A model generated the notes under the pieces. That model made no database searches and had not been told where the DNA came from. It saw only the letters and a list, made by a program, of their open reading frames with translations. Below are positions 48,320 through 59,426 of a stretch of DNA of 64,000 nt, one piece after another. The position numbers and the translations under genes were made by a program. The stretch is from Anaerolineae bacterium (GTDB lineage: Bacteria; Chloroflexota; Anaerolineae; Caldilineales; Caldilineaceae). Position 1 is the stretch's first letter, and each line of letters begins with the position of its first letter. Location: the NCBI GenBank assembly GCA_030432295.1, contig JAUIHI010000033.1, positions 1 to 64,000 of the forward strand, written 5' to 3'.

Positions 48320-50113
48320 CTACGCTGCCACCCAGGGCAGCTTGATGGTACAAGTGGTTCCGCCACCTTCCTGGCTCTCTACTTCGATGGTTCCCCGGTG
48401 CTGCTTAACGGCTTGCTTGACGATATATAGACCCAATCCGGTGCCGGAGATAGTCCCCACATTGCTGGCCCGGTGAAAGGAATCGAAGAGTCGGGCCTGA
48501 TCAGAGGTTGGGATGCCGATGCCCTGGTCTGCCACAACCAGACACACCGTCTCGCCCGTGTAGCCCAGGTCCAGGGTAATGTGGCTCCCCTCCGGTGAAT
48601 ATTTGACCGCATTGGAAAGAAGATTGCGCAGGATATGCTGGAGTAGACTCTCATCCATTTGCGCCAACAACCGGGGCGGATCCGCCAAACCCGTTGTCAG
48701 AAAAGTCAGTTGATGCCCGGCCGCGATGCCCATCTCAAACTCCTCGATCATATCCCGGCAGAAGGCAACCAAATCCAGAGGCGCTGGGTTGAACTGCAAG
48801 CGCCCGACCCGCCCCTGTTCGACCAATAAAACGTCATCCACAAGCGCGCTGATGTGTCTCACAGAGGCCTGAATTCGTTGCAGATGGCTGAATTTCTTAT
48901 CTTCAGAGAGACGGCTGTAGTAGCGCTCTATGAGCTGGGCGGAGGATAAGATCACAGCCAGTGGCGTGCGAAATTCGTGGGAAGTCATAGAGAGGAAACG
49001 GCTTTTGAGTTCGTTCAGTTCTTTTTCCCGTTCCAAGGCTCGGCTGACCTCTTCGTTGGCCTGGTTCAGTTGTGTATTGGCCGTTTGCAGGGCGGCTGTA
49101 CGTTCGGCGACCCGATCCTCCAGTTGCTCTGTATACGCTTGTAAATCCTGATGGAGCCGAGCATTGGCGATAGCCTGGGCGGCCAGGTCGGCCAGAGATC
49201 TAAGTAGCTTCAACTCATCTTCGACAAAGTGGCGGACCGTGCCCGTAACACCGATATTGAGCCACCCAAACAATTCGTCGTCGCGAAACATGACGGCACT
49301 TGCGGCTGTGTGCAAGTTCATTCCGACATAATGGTTGCGATTGGGTAGATCGTCAAGCGCCTGAATATCTGGAATGACACTAACGTCGGTATCTACTTGG
49401 CCATGTGGTTTGATCAACCCCAAAGGCACAGGCTGTAAGGTCTGAATATAATCGGGCGGTAAACCGAGTCCAGCAACGACAGTAAACTGCTGGCCTTCTT
49501 GATCAAACAAACTTACTGTGGCAATGGAAACCTGCAACGCCTGCGCCGTTTCGTAACACACCACATCCAATGTGGTTGGCAGATCGAGTTGGCTATTGAG
49601 GCGGGCCGCAGTGCGGGTGAGGGCTTCGGCCCGGGCGGTTTGCCGACTCAATTCTACTGTGCGCTCTTGCACTTTTTGTTCCAAAACCTGGTTCTGGTTC
49701 TGCTGGTAGAGATGAAGGGCCCGGGTTTCCAGCAGATTGCGGGTGCGCAGGAGCACTTCCATGTGGTCGAGGGGTTTGGTGAGAAAATCCTTGGCCCCCA
49801 TCTTCAAGGCCCGCTGCTTGGCCTGGCGTGTGGCGTCGGCGGTGAGGACGAGGATGGGCAGGTAACTCTGGGGTGGGATGACGCCGCGCAGTTGTGCCAA
49901 CACCGCGTAGCCGTCCAGGTGGGGCATGTGCAGGTCGAGCAGAATCAGATCGGGCTGGAACTCGGCAACCAGAGCCAGGACGCGGCGCGAGTCGGTAGTG
50001 GTTTGGATGTGGGTATACGCCTCCTCTTCCAGTAGGCTTTGTAAGACTAAGACATTGACTTCCTGGTCGTCCACTATCAGGATTCGGGCGTCGGTCAGTC
50101 TATCGATGAGCAT
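48320..50113 (-). CDS. REC-GAF-histidine kinase
   Basis: 597 residues, soluble. N-terminal receiver domain (ARILIVDDQEVNVLVL, LILLDLHMPHLDGYAVLA, PILVLTADATRQAK, DFLTKPLDHMEVL), a coiled-coil linker (HLYQQNQNQVLEQKVQERTV), a GAF domain (about 165-330, LNSQLDLPTTLDVVCYE to LLRSLADLAAQAIANARL), a second coiled coil, HisKA (LSMTSHEFRTPLAVILSSA) and HATPase (LRNLLSNAVKYSPEGS, VADQGIGIPTSD, GTGLGLYIVK). It starts 2 bases before the stop of the upstream hybrid kinase, so the two are co-transcribed and likely coupled. The GAF ligand is unknown. Confidence 0.9.
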   Translation of the reverse strand: MLIDRLTDARILIVDDQEVNVLVLQSLLEEEAYTHIQTTTDSRRVLALVAEFQPDLILLDLHMPHLDGYAVLAQLRGVIPPQSYLPILVLTADATRQAKQRALKMGAKDFLTKPLDHMEVLLRTRNLLETRALHLYQQNQNQVLEQKVQERTVELSRQTARAEALTRTAARLNSQLDLPTTLDVVCYETAQALQVSIATVSLFDQEGQQFTVVAGLGLPPDYIQTLQPVPLGLIKPHGQVDTDVSVIPDIQALDDLPNRNHYVGMNLHTAASAVMFRDDELFGWLNIGVTGTVRHFVEDELKLLRSLADLAAQAIANARLHQDLQAYTEQLEDRVAERTAALQTANTQLNQANEEVSRALEREKELNELKSRFLSMTSHEFRTPLAVILSSAQLIERYYSRLSEDKKFSHLQRIQASVRHISALVDDVLLVEQGRVGRLQFNPAPLDLVAFCRDMIEEFEMGIAAGHQLTFLTTGLADPPRLLAQMDESLLQHILRNLLSNAVKYSPEGSHITLDLGYTGETVCLVVADQGIGIPTSDQARLFDSFHRASNVGTISGTGLGLYIVKQAVKQHRGTIEVESQEGGGTTCTIKLPWVAA

Positions 50114-50115
50114 GG

Positions 50116-53100
50116 CTAGTTCCCTCTAAACACTGTCTGTATGGTGTGCAAAAACTCTGCCACATTCAGCGGTTTGGTCAGATAGGCGTCGGCCCCGGCA
50201 TCGAGAAGCCGCGCGATCTGGTGCTGGGTGGCGTCGGCGCTGATGACGACCACCGGAATGGATCGGGTGGCTTCCTCCTGGCGCAGACGGGCCAGGACCT
50301 CACTTCCCGGCATATCGGGCAGGTGTAGGTCAAGCAGAATCAGGTCGGGCCGGTGTTGGCGGGCCAGGTCCAGCCCGATGCTGCCCTGGATGGCCCAGAT
50401 CAACGACGCCTGGCTCTCCTCGGCCAGCATCTGCTGCATCAGTTGGTAGTTGGCCGTGTTGTCTTCAATGTAGAGGATTGTGCCGATTTCCCCGCTGATC
50501 TCTGGTAGGGGTCTGGTTGCGTGCTGGCCTGTTTGCCCATTTTCCGGATGTTCGGCGGGCGGCATCTCCACCCAGAAGGTGCTGCCTGCGCCGACGGCGC
50601 TCTCCAGCCCAATGCGACCGTCCATCGCTTCCACCAGCCGTTTGGAGAGCGCCAGACCCAGACCGGTACCTACTATTTCACTGCGCTGCTCGGCCCCCAG
50701 CCGTTCAAAAGGCTGGAAGAGTTTTTCCTGTTGCTCGGGTGATATGCCGGGGCCGTTGTCGCGCACGCAGACCCGCTGCCAGCCGTCGGGTCTGCTTTCA
50801 CAGGCCAGCCACACCTCACCGCCTTCGTGGTTGTACTTGATGGCATTGGAAAGCAGGTTGAGCAGCACCTGCTTGAGACGCTGCTGGTCGGCCATCACAA
50901 ATGTCCGCTGCTCCAGGTCCATGCCCGTATGGACGCTGACCTGGCGTTCGTCAGCCTGGGGGACGATCAGGTCGAGGAGTTCGAATACGACGGCTGTTAC
51001 ATCGACCGCCTCCAGGGAAATATCCAGCCGCCCAGACTCAATGCGTGAAATCTCCAGTACCTGGTTGATCAGTTCCAGGAGATGGCGCCCGGCTTTCAAA
51101 ATTTGCTCGACCCGGCTTTTTTGGGTGGGGGAGATGGACTCCTTGCGGCTTATCTCCAGCAGTTGGGCAAAGCCGAGGATGGAATTCATGGGCGTGCGCA
51201 GTTCATGGCTCATGCGGCTGAGAAATTCGCTCTTGGCCGCGTTGGCCCGCTCTGCGCTTTGGCGGGCCAACCGTTCAGCTTCGGCCTGTTTGCGTTCGCT
51301 GATGTCTTCGAGCATCGCCAAGGTGGCTGGCTGGTTGGCCCAGGTTATCCGGCGGACGTTCATGAGCGCTGGGAAGCTTGTCCCATCAACCCGTCGTATC
51401 TCGGCTTCGAATTTCTCCACAAAGCCCTGGGCTTGGAGGAGCGCAATCATGGCTGCTCTCTCTGTGGCATGGACATATGTATCCTCTGCGTTGAATTGGC
51501 GATTCTGATCTTCTTCTGAGAGAGCAACCTGGGCGACCATCGCCTTGTTGTAAGACAGTACATTGCCCTGCGTGTCAGACACGCCCAAGGCAATGGGAAC
51601 GTTCTCAAACAACATCTGGTAGCGTTCCTGACTCTCTCTCAGCACATCTTCCGCCTGCTTGCGCGCGGTGATGTCGCGGACGGCACTCAGGACGACGACT
51701 TGATTATTGATCCGCTGGTGGTTGAGTCTGACTTCCACAGGAAACTCACTGCCATCCTTGCGCAGGGCGCAAGGAGTTAATATCGCGTCCATCTCCCCGC
51801 CGCGGGGGGCGGCAAAGAAGTCGGCGCGGTGGTCGCGGTGGATATTGCGAAAGCGTTCCGGTATCAGTCTCTCGATGGGTTCTCCTAGCAATTCCTCCTG
51901 GGTATAGCCGAACAGATTTTCGGTCTGGGTGTTGAACTGGATAATCTCGCCCCGTTCGTTGACAATGACCAGCGCGTCGGGCACGGCTTCCAGAAGGCCC
52001 CGGAAGCGGGCTTCGTTCGTACGCACGGCTTCCTCGGTGCGTGCCCTGTGGATGGATTCAGCCACCCGCTCGGCGATATCTTCCAGATAGCTCTGATCCG
52101 CCGGTGTATAGGGGTTGCCCACATGGTCACGCGTCAGCCCCAGGGTGCCAATTACCTTGCCCTGGGCGCGTAGAGGCACAATCAGCAAACTGCTGATTCC
52201 GATCTGTTCGAGATAAGGGAGGTATTCTGGTCGAATGGCCGTAAAGAACTTTTCTTGATCGATGACTGGGATAAGCAATGGTTTCCCACTCTGCACGACA
52301 GCACTGGCCATACCATCCTTCGCACTCGCCGGTGCGAAAGGATAAATCTTCTTCAAGAGAGCTACAACTTCTAACCGTGAGTGATAGTAGGCGGTTGGCT
52401 GTAGCCATTCGCCGTCGTCCGAGACGAGGGCAAGCACGCAGGCATCACCGATCAGTTCCGCGGCACTGCGCACAGCCAACTCCAGCGCCAGCTGAGACTC
52501 GAAAGCAGTTTCAGCCAGGCTGCGCGAGATGTGGGCCAGCGCGCTGCGGCGGGCTTGGGTTTGTTTGTGGGCAATCGCCGTGCCCAGTGTGTGGGCGGCC
52601 GTGCGCAGGGCATCCAGTTCGACGTTTGACCAGCGACGCTGGCGGTCGCACTGGTCAAAACCGACATAGCCCCACCAATGCTGGGCCACAAAGATTGGCA
52701 CGATTGCCAGGGACTGGGCTTCCTCTACCCTAAGCAGGGCGCGCTCGCTGGCGGGAAAAGAGTCCACATCTCCACACAGAATGTTGCCCTGGCCCAGTGT
52801 CTCTTGCCAACGGCCAAAGCCGGTTGTTTGATAGGCACTGGACTTCTTGACGGGGTTATCGATCAGGGCGGAGATGCCCGGCGCGCACCACTCGTAGCGC
52901 AGGCTGTAGAGCAGTTCGCCCGCTTCACTTGTGTGGTTCTGAAAGAGATAGGCCCGACTGACTCCGGCTGCCTGTCCCAGCCGGGACAGGATTTCATCGA
53001 TCTCCGCTTCCCAATCCGCCGTGGCCAGGAAGCGTTGGGCTGCCAAGGCAACCGCAGCCAGAATGGCACCCCGGGTTTTCAGGGTCTCATCGGCTCGCTC

Positions 53101-53667
53101 TCTGATGCTGTTGGCTACAATTGCCAGAATCGCCAAGCTACCCATAATGAAAGAGTCGATGACGACATCTACTGCCAAAAGCTCCGGGACGAATACAGGC
53201 AGAAGAAGCATCATCCCCACAGTTCCGATGAAAAGGATAACTATTTGACGGTAGGATAAGAAGATACTCCCGATAACAAAGGCAAGCATCAGAAAATTTA
53301 GCGGGAGGGTATCTTCGTCAACAATGGCAACAGCCATTACAAAAAGATATATGACAGCGATGGCGGTGATCGCTGCCCAGCGATAATGGCGGCCTCGGCT
53401 GATCCAATAGGTTATTATTAACGCCGCGGTCCCGGCCAGCAGAGTCCATAAGTCGTAAGATATTCCCCCTATACCGAATGCGACCGAGGTTCCCAGTAGG
53501 CCGATTCCGATCAGTACCACCAACAACGACGTGAGTATCTTTGCCTGTCCTCTTTCTTTCTCCTCGATCGACGGATGGGGATCGGTGATGCGCTGCCAGA
53601 CTCTGGCCATACGCATGGGCCAAACGCGACGGCGGGTTGGGTGGGTTCGACTGGAAGAATCAATCAT
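50116..53667 (-). CDS. Membrane hybrid histidine kinase (7TM-like/GAF-GAF-PAS-PAS-HK-REC)
   Basis: 1183 residues. ATG 53667 follows AGGAGAAACACCG. Several hydrophobic helices lie between residues 45 and 195 (LLVVLIGIGLLGTSVAFGIG onward), a MASE-like sensor module. Then come GAF 1 (about 210-375), GAF 2 (385-555), PAS 1 (565-690, FRGLLEAVPDALVIVNERGE), PAS 2 (690-815), HisKA (FLSRMSHELRTPMNSILGF), HATPase (LLNLLSNAIKYNHEGGEV, RDNGPGISPEQQ, GTGLGLALSKR) and a C-terminal receiver (TILYIEDNTANYQ, LILLDLHLPDMPGSEVL, VVISADATQHQI, YLTKPLNVAEF). It is paralogous to the kinase at 53941-57015. A structured leader lies upstream. Confidence 0.92.
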   Translation of the reverse strand: MIDSSSRTHPTRRRVWPMRMARVWQRITDPHPSIEEKERGQAKILTSLLVVLIGIGLLGTSVAFGIGGISYDLWTLLAGTAALIITYWISRGRHYRWAAITAIAVIYLFVMAVAIVDEDTLPLNFLMLAFVIGSIFLSYRQIVILFIGTVGMMLLLPVFVPELLAVDVVIDSFIMGSLAILAIVANSIRERADETLKTRGAILAAVALAAQRFLATADWEAEIDEILSRLGQAAGVSRAYLFQNHTSEAGELLYSLRYEWCAPGISALIDNPVKKSSAYQTTGFGRWQETLGQGNILCGDVDSFPASERALLRVEEAQSLAIVPIFVAQHWWGYVGFDQCDRQRRWSNVELDALRTAAHTLGTAIAHKQTQARRSALAHISRSLAETAFESQLALELAVRSAAELIGDACVLALVSDDGEWLQPTAYYHSRLEVVALLKKIYPFAPASAKDGMASAVVQSGKPLLIPVIDQEKFFTAIRPEYLPYLEQIGISSLLIVPLRAQGKVIGTLGLTRDHVGNPYTPADQSYLEDIAERVAESIHRARTEEAVRTNEARFRGLLEAVPDALVIVNERGEIIQFNTQTENLFGYTQEELLGEPIERLIPERFRNIHRDHRADFFAAPRGGEMDAILTPCALRKDGSEFPVEVRLNHQRINNQVVVLSAVRDITARKQAEDVLRESQERYQMLFENVPIALGVSDTQGNVLSYNKAMVAQVALSEEDQNRQFNAEDTYVHATERAAMIALLQAQGFVEKFEAEIRRVDGTSFPALMNVRRITWANQPATLAMLEDISERKQAEAERLARQSAERANAAKSEFLSRMSHELRTPMNSILGFAQLLEISRKESISPTQKSRVEQILKAGRHLLELINQVLEISRIESGRLDISLEAVDVTAVVFELLDLIVPQADERQVSVHTGMDLEQRTFVMADQQRLKQVLLNLLSNAIKYNHEGGEVWLACESRPDGWQRVCVRDNGPGISPEQQEKLFQPFERLGAEQRSEIVGTGLGLALSKRLVEAMDGRIGLESAVGAGSTFWVEMPPAEHPENGQTGQHATRPLPEISGEIGTILYIEDNTANYQLMQQMLAEESQASLIWAIQGSIGLDLARQHRPDLILLDLHLPDMPGSEVLARLRQEEATRSIPVVVISADATQHQIARLLDAGADAYLTKPLNVAEFLHTIQTVFRGN

Positions 53668-53693
53668 CGGTGTTTCTCCTGTCAGGAGGGGTA

Positions 53694-53826
53694 GCTAAGG
53701 ACCGACGCATTAATAATGCGCGACAGCCTTCCGGGAAGAGGCCACGAAATCAGAGGGTGAGGAAGAAGGTTTGGCCTCTTCCCAGAAGGTACAAATCGTC
53801 AACTTATTTGATTGCCAATCCTTAGC
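53694..53826 (-). ncRNA. Candidate structured leader of the membrane hybrid kinase, copy A
   Basis: On the minus strand the region opens with GCTAAGG (53826-53820) and closes with CCTTAGC (53700-53694), a perfect 7-base stem. Between them is a long hairpin of about 18 pairs (CCTTCTGGGAAGAGGCC with GGCCTCTTCCCGGAAGG) and a small hairpin (GCGCATTA with TAATGCG). The part 53718-53824 matches 57144-57250 at about 92 of 107 positions, with the outermost 32 bases (AAATCGTCAACTTATTTGAT and on) identical. It starts 27 bases before the start codon of the kinase. Confidence 0.55.
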
Positions 53827-53940
53827 TGCGCATCTGAATTATATCCAAAATGGCGGGGCAGCGTAAAGCCAACGACAAAGTTGAATTTTCATCGAAAATA
53901 GGCAAATCCGCAAGGAGGCACAATCTACGGATGCGCATGG

Positions 53941-56900
53941 CTACCTTTCAGTGAGCAGCACCTGCACGGTATGCAGAAACTCGGGCACATTCAGCGGCTT
54001 GGTGAGATAGGCGTCTGCCCCAGCGGCTTTTAGTCGCTCGATCTGGCGGGGGGTGGCATCGGCGCTGATGACGATCACTGGAATCGTGGCGGTGGCTTCG
54101 TCCTGGCGCAGACGGGCCAGCACTTCTCTGCCCTGTATGTCGGGCAAGTGGAGGTCGAGCAGGATCAGGTCTGGCCGGTGTTGGCGGGCCAGGTCCAGCC
54201 CGATACTGCCCTGGATGGCCCAGATCAATGATACTTGACTCTCCTCGGCCAACACCTGCTCCACCAGTTCGAAGTTGGCCAAGTTGTCTTCGATATAGAG
54301 GATTGTACGGACCTGCCCGTTGATGGCGGGGAGAGGTTTAGCGACAAGGTGGAGCGTTTCCTTGTTCGCCGGGTGTTGAGCCATGGGCAGCTCCATCCAA
54401 AAAGTGCTTCCTTCGCCGACCGCGCTCTCCACGCCGATCTGGCCGCCCATCAATTCTAGCAACCGCTTGGAAAGGGTCAAGCCCAGACCTGTGCCTGCCA
54501 CCTCGCCCCCTTCGGCCCCCAGCCGATCGAAGGGCTGAAAAAGTCGCATCTGCTGGTCCGGCGCAATGCCGGGGCCGCTGTCGCGTACGCTGATGCGTAG
54601 CCTGCCATCGGGTCTGCTTTCAGAAGTCAGCCACACCTCGCCGCCCTTATGGTTGTATTTGATGGCGTTGGAAACCAGGTTGATGAACACTTGCTTGAGG
54701 CGCTGTTTATCGGCTGTGACATACGTCTTCTGCTCTGGGTCAATCCCCCTATACACGTGGATATGGCGTTCATCAGCCAGGGGTGCGGTCAGGTCGAGTA
54801 CATCTGACACTATCTGCCCCACAGCCACCGCTTCCAGGGATATCTGTAGCCGTCCGGCCTCAATGCGTGAAATCTCCAACACTTCGTTGATCAGGTCCAG
54901 GAGGTGTTGACCAGCTTTCAGAATTTGCCCGACCCGGCCATATTGGGTGGAGGAGAGGGGTTCTTTCTGGCTCATCTCCAGCAGTTGGGCAAAGCCAAGA
55001 ATGGAATTCATAGGGGTGCGCAGTTCGTGGCTCATGCGGCTGAGAAATTCGCTCTTGGCCGCATTGGCCCGTTCCGCACTCTGGCGGGCCACTCTTTCTG
55101 CCTCTACCTGCTTGCGCTCGGAGATGTCCTGAATTGTGCCAAACAGATGAGTGGGGTTGCCGACCTCATCTTTGACGATGGTTCCCTGCACCGTGACATG
55201 TTTGAGTGTGCCATCTGGCGTAAGGATGCGGTATTCTAGGGGAATGAGCCTGGCTTCTTTGATAGCCTGTTCAGTCACCTGGGCGACCCGGGCCCGATCA
55301 TCTGGATGGATGAACTGGAAGAAATCGTCCAATGTGTCGCTGTTTTCGGCTTTATCCAGGCCCAAAATCGTGTATATTTCGTCTGACCAAACCACGTTGT
55401 TGCTGGCCATGTCCCGGGTCCAACTGCCGATCTTGGCGATCTTCTGGGCTTCTTTCAGGGAGTCTTCGCTGATGCGCAGTATCTTTTCGTACTGCACATG
55501 TTCGGCATAGAGCTGGGCATTGGCGATGGCTTGGGAAGCCTGATCGGCCAGCCCCTGTAGCAACGCCAGTCCGTCTTGGCTGAAGTGGCGGATTTCGCCA
55601 AAGGTAATCACATTCAGGCCACCCAAATCTATTCCCTTGTGCCGGAGATTGGCCCGAACGACTGTGCGTATGTCCATCTCCCGATGCAATTCAGCGTCCG
55701 GTATATCAGGCCATGCCTGCACATCCGGTACGACGAGGGGACCAGGATTTTGCGCGATTGATGCGGCATAGGCCGCCAGGGGCATGGGCTGTATGCGCCG
55801 GCGATAGTCGGATGGCAAGCCGTAGTCGGCAGCTACCGAGACTGTGTTGTTCGACTGGTCCACCAGCGTAATGACGACGGCTTGGACATCCAGGGACCGG
55901 GCAGTTTCTGTGCAGACAGTCTCTAGCACAGCGTCCAGCTTCAGCTCCGCGTTGAGCCGGGCGGCTGTGCGCACCAGGGCTTCGGCCCGGGCGGTCTGTT
56001 GGCGCAGATTCTCTTCCGCCTGCACCCGGGCGGTGACATCTGTAGAAAGGATAAAAAGACCATCCGGCGCGGGTTGGATGCTCAGTTCGAACCATCCTTG
56101 TGTCCCATCGGGGTATCGAAATTCATTCTGCATATTGTGGGACGTGCGCTCTTCCATGCAACGGCGCAACACCCCGAACATATCCGTATCTTCAATGCCG
56201 GGGTAACACTCCATCATTGTCCGGCCCAGTAACTCATCCTTGCTTTGCCTGCCATGCATAGTGACGGCGTCGTTGACAAAGAGATAGCGCCAATCATAGT
56301 CAATGATCTGGCAGCCTTCCATCATGCTTTCCAGGGTGCTGCGGAAACGTTCCTCGCTGGCGCGCAGGGTCTCTTCGGCCTGTTTTCGTTCCTCGATTTT
56401 ATCGGCCAGTGTGCGCGCCTGGGCTTCGATCTGTGCCAGGTCGCGTCGGCTCATGTGGGCACCTACAATGGCCAGAACGCTGATGCTGCTCAATAGGAGA
56501 TCGACGGCTGTGATCTCTTGCGGCAACGCGCCTGGGACGAAAACGAACAGGGAGAGCGTCATCCCTATTGTGATGAGCGAAAGGAGAATCATTTGACGTG
56601 TGGAGAAAAAGAGACTCCCGGCAACAATGGCCAACGCCAGAAAATCCAGACGCAAAATTTGTCTGTCTGCCAAAGCAATCACACTAACGGTAATGAATAT
56701 GACGGCGATGGTGGCGAGGGCTGCCCAGCGAAAATAGCGGCTGCGGCTGAGCCAATAGATGATTAATAGCTCCACAATCCCGACCAGCAGAGTCCGGAAA
56801 TCGTAGGACATTCTATCTATAACAAATGTGGCGGCGACAGCCACGATACCCGCTGCGATCAGCGCCACCAACAATGCTGCGAACATCCGCGCCCGCCGTC

Positions 56901-57015
56901 TTTCCGGCTCTCTGATCAATAGATGCGGTTCTGTGATGCGCTGCCAGATGTTGGCCAAACGTGTGCGCCATACGCCGCTGGAATTTGCTTGGGATGGGTT
57001 GGAAGACACTGACAT
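53941..57015 (-). CDS. Membrane hybrid histidine kinase (MASE-like/PAS-GAF-PAS-HK-REC), paralogue
   Basis: 1024 residues. Membrane helices lie between residues 45 and 190 (MFAALLVALIAAGIVAVAAT, TLLVGIVELLIIYW). Then PAS 1 (about 215-335, FRSTLESMMEGCQIIDYDW), GAF (345-510), PAS 2 (515-645, WTRDMASNNVVWSDEIYTI), HisKA (FLSRMSHELRTPMNSILGF), HATPase (INLVSNAIKYNHKGGEVW, RDSGPGIAPDQ, GTGLGLTLSKR) and a C-terminal receiver (LILLDLHLPDIQGREVL, YLTKPLNVPEFLHTV). The N-terminal part, HisKA and REC are near-copies of the kinase at 50116-53667, so the two arose by duplication with sensor shuffling. At ATG 57015 the AGGAG is only two bases away; GTG 57009 would fit its spacing better. Confidence 0.92.
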   Translation of the reverse strand: MSVSSNPSQANSSGVWRTRLANIWQRITEPHLLIREPERRRARMFAALLVALIAAGIVAVAATFVIDRMSYDFRTLLVGIVELLIIYWLSRSRYFRWAALATIAVIFITVSVIALADRQILRLDFLALAIVAGSLFFSTRQMILLSLITIGMTLSLFVFVPGALPQEITAVDLLLSSISVLAIVGAHMSRRDLAQIEAQARTLADKIEERKQAEETLRASEERFRSTLESMMEGCQIIDYDWRYLFVNDAVTMHGRQSKDELLGRTMMECYPGIEDTDMFGVLRRCMEERTSHNMQNEFRYPDGTQGWFELSIQPAPDGLFILSTDVTARVQAEENLRQQTARAEALVRTAARLNAELKLDAVLETVCTETARSLDVQAVVITLVDQSNNTVSVAADYGLPSDYRRRIQPMPLAAYAASIAQNPGPLVVPDVQAWPDIPDAELHREMDIRTVVRANLRHKGIDLGGLNVITFGEIRHFSQDGLALLQGLADQASQAIANAQLYAEHVQYEKILRISEDSLKEAQKIAKIGSWTRDMASNNVVWSDEIYTILGLDKAENSDTLDDFFQFIHPDDRARVAQVTEQAIKEARLIPLEYRILTPDGTLKHVTVQGTIVKDEVGNPTHLFGTIQDISERKQVEAERVARQSAERANAAKSEFLSRMSHELRTPMNSILGFAQLLEMSQKEPLSSTQYGRVGQILKAGQHLLDLINEVLEISRIEAGRLQISLEAVAVGQIVSDVLDLTAPLADERHIHVYRGIDPEQKTYVTADKQRLKQVFINLVSNAIKYNHKGGEVWLTSESRPDGRLRISVRDSGPGIAPDQQMRLFQPFDRLGAEGGEVAGTGLGLTLSKRLLELMGGQIGVESAVGEGSTFWMELPMAQHPANKETLHLVAKPLPAINGQVRTILYIEDNLANFELVEQVLAEESQVSLIWAIQGSIGLDLARQHRPDLILLDLHLPDIQGREVLARLRQDEATATIPVIVISADATPRQIERLKAAGADAYLTKPLNVPEFLHTVQVLLTER

Positions 57016-57073
57016 CTCTCCTGTCAGAAAAAGTAGTTACCGCGAATCTGGGCTATCAGCCGTCGTAATTAAA

Positions 57074-57102
57074 GACAGACCGGAATAATATTCCGATCTG
57101 TC
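57074..57102 (-). other. Hairpin in the leader of the hybrid kinase, copy B
   Basis: GACAGACCGGAAT at the left pairs with ATTCCGATCTGTC at the right over AAT, and the minus strand continues UUUAAUU. It might be a weak terminator, so attenuation of the kinase mRNA is conceivable. It lies between the conserved leader block and the start codon. Confidence 0.5.
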
Positions 57103-57143
57103 TAGTCGAATGATCGATTCCTTACGAAAGACGATTAGATAAT

Positions 57144-57250
57144 GTGCGACAGCCTTCCTGGAAGTGGCCACAAAATCAGGGAGTACGGAAGAAAATTTGA
57201 CCGCTTCCCGGAAGGTCGAAATCGTCAACTTATTTGATTGCCAATCCTTA
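57144..57250 (-). ncRNA. Candidate structured leader of the membrane hybrid kinase, copy B
   Basis: Homologous to copy A (53718-53824). The long hairpin is kept (CCTTCCGGGAAGCGGTCA with TGGCCACTTCCAGGAAGG), with changes on both sides of the stem. The promoter-proximal 32 bases are identical to copy A, so they may hold promoter or protein-binding information. The outer 7-base stem of copy A is not preserved here. Confidence 0.5.
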
Positions 57251-57335
57251 CAACATGCTTCATTATATCGCACCATCCGTCTTGCCTATATCACTGAAAA
57301 GGACGATATTTTGTTGCATATTGATTTGCCCTGAC

Positions 57336-57377
57336 ACACAAATGGCTCCACTTATTATAAAGTGAAGCCATTTGTGT
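57336..57377. terminator. ftsH: Inverted repeat past the ftsH stop
   Basis: ACACAAATGGCTCCACTT (57336-57353) pairs with AAGTGAAGCCATTTGTGT (57360-57377) at 17 of 18 positions. It lies 28 bases beyond the ftsH stop codon on the minus strand. There is no U-run, so it could protect the mRNA 3' end rather than terminate. Confidence 0.5.
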
Positions 57378-57404
57378 CTGCCTTTTCGTCGATAAGTTGA
57401 CGGC

Positions 57405-59333
<1,929 letters not shown>

Positions 59334-59426
59334 AGGATTTATACCAACTATCAGTTCAAATAAGTAGGGTAGCACTGCTGCCCAGAATACGATCAAAACT
59401 GCATTCATTCAGTAAGCTGGATGGGA

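Noticed and set aside
59334-59408. Longer FtsH start with an extra hydrophobic helix
   Set aside because: It would add an extra, unusual membrane segment; no Shine-Dalgarno. Start 59333 matches the expected topology.
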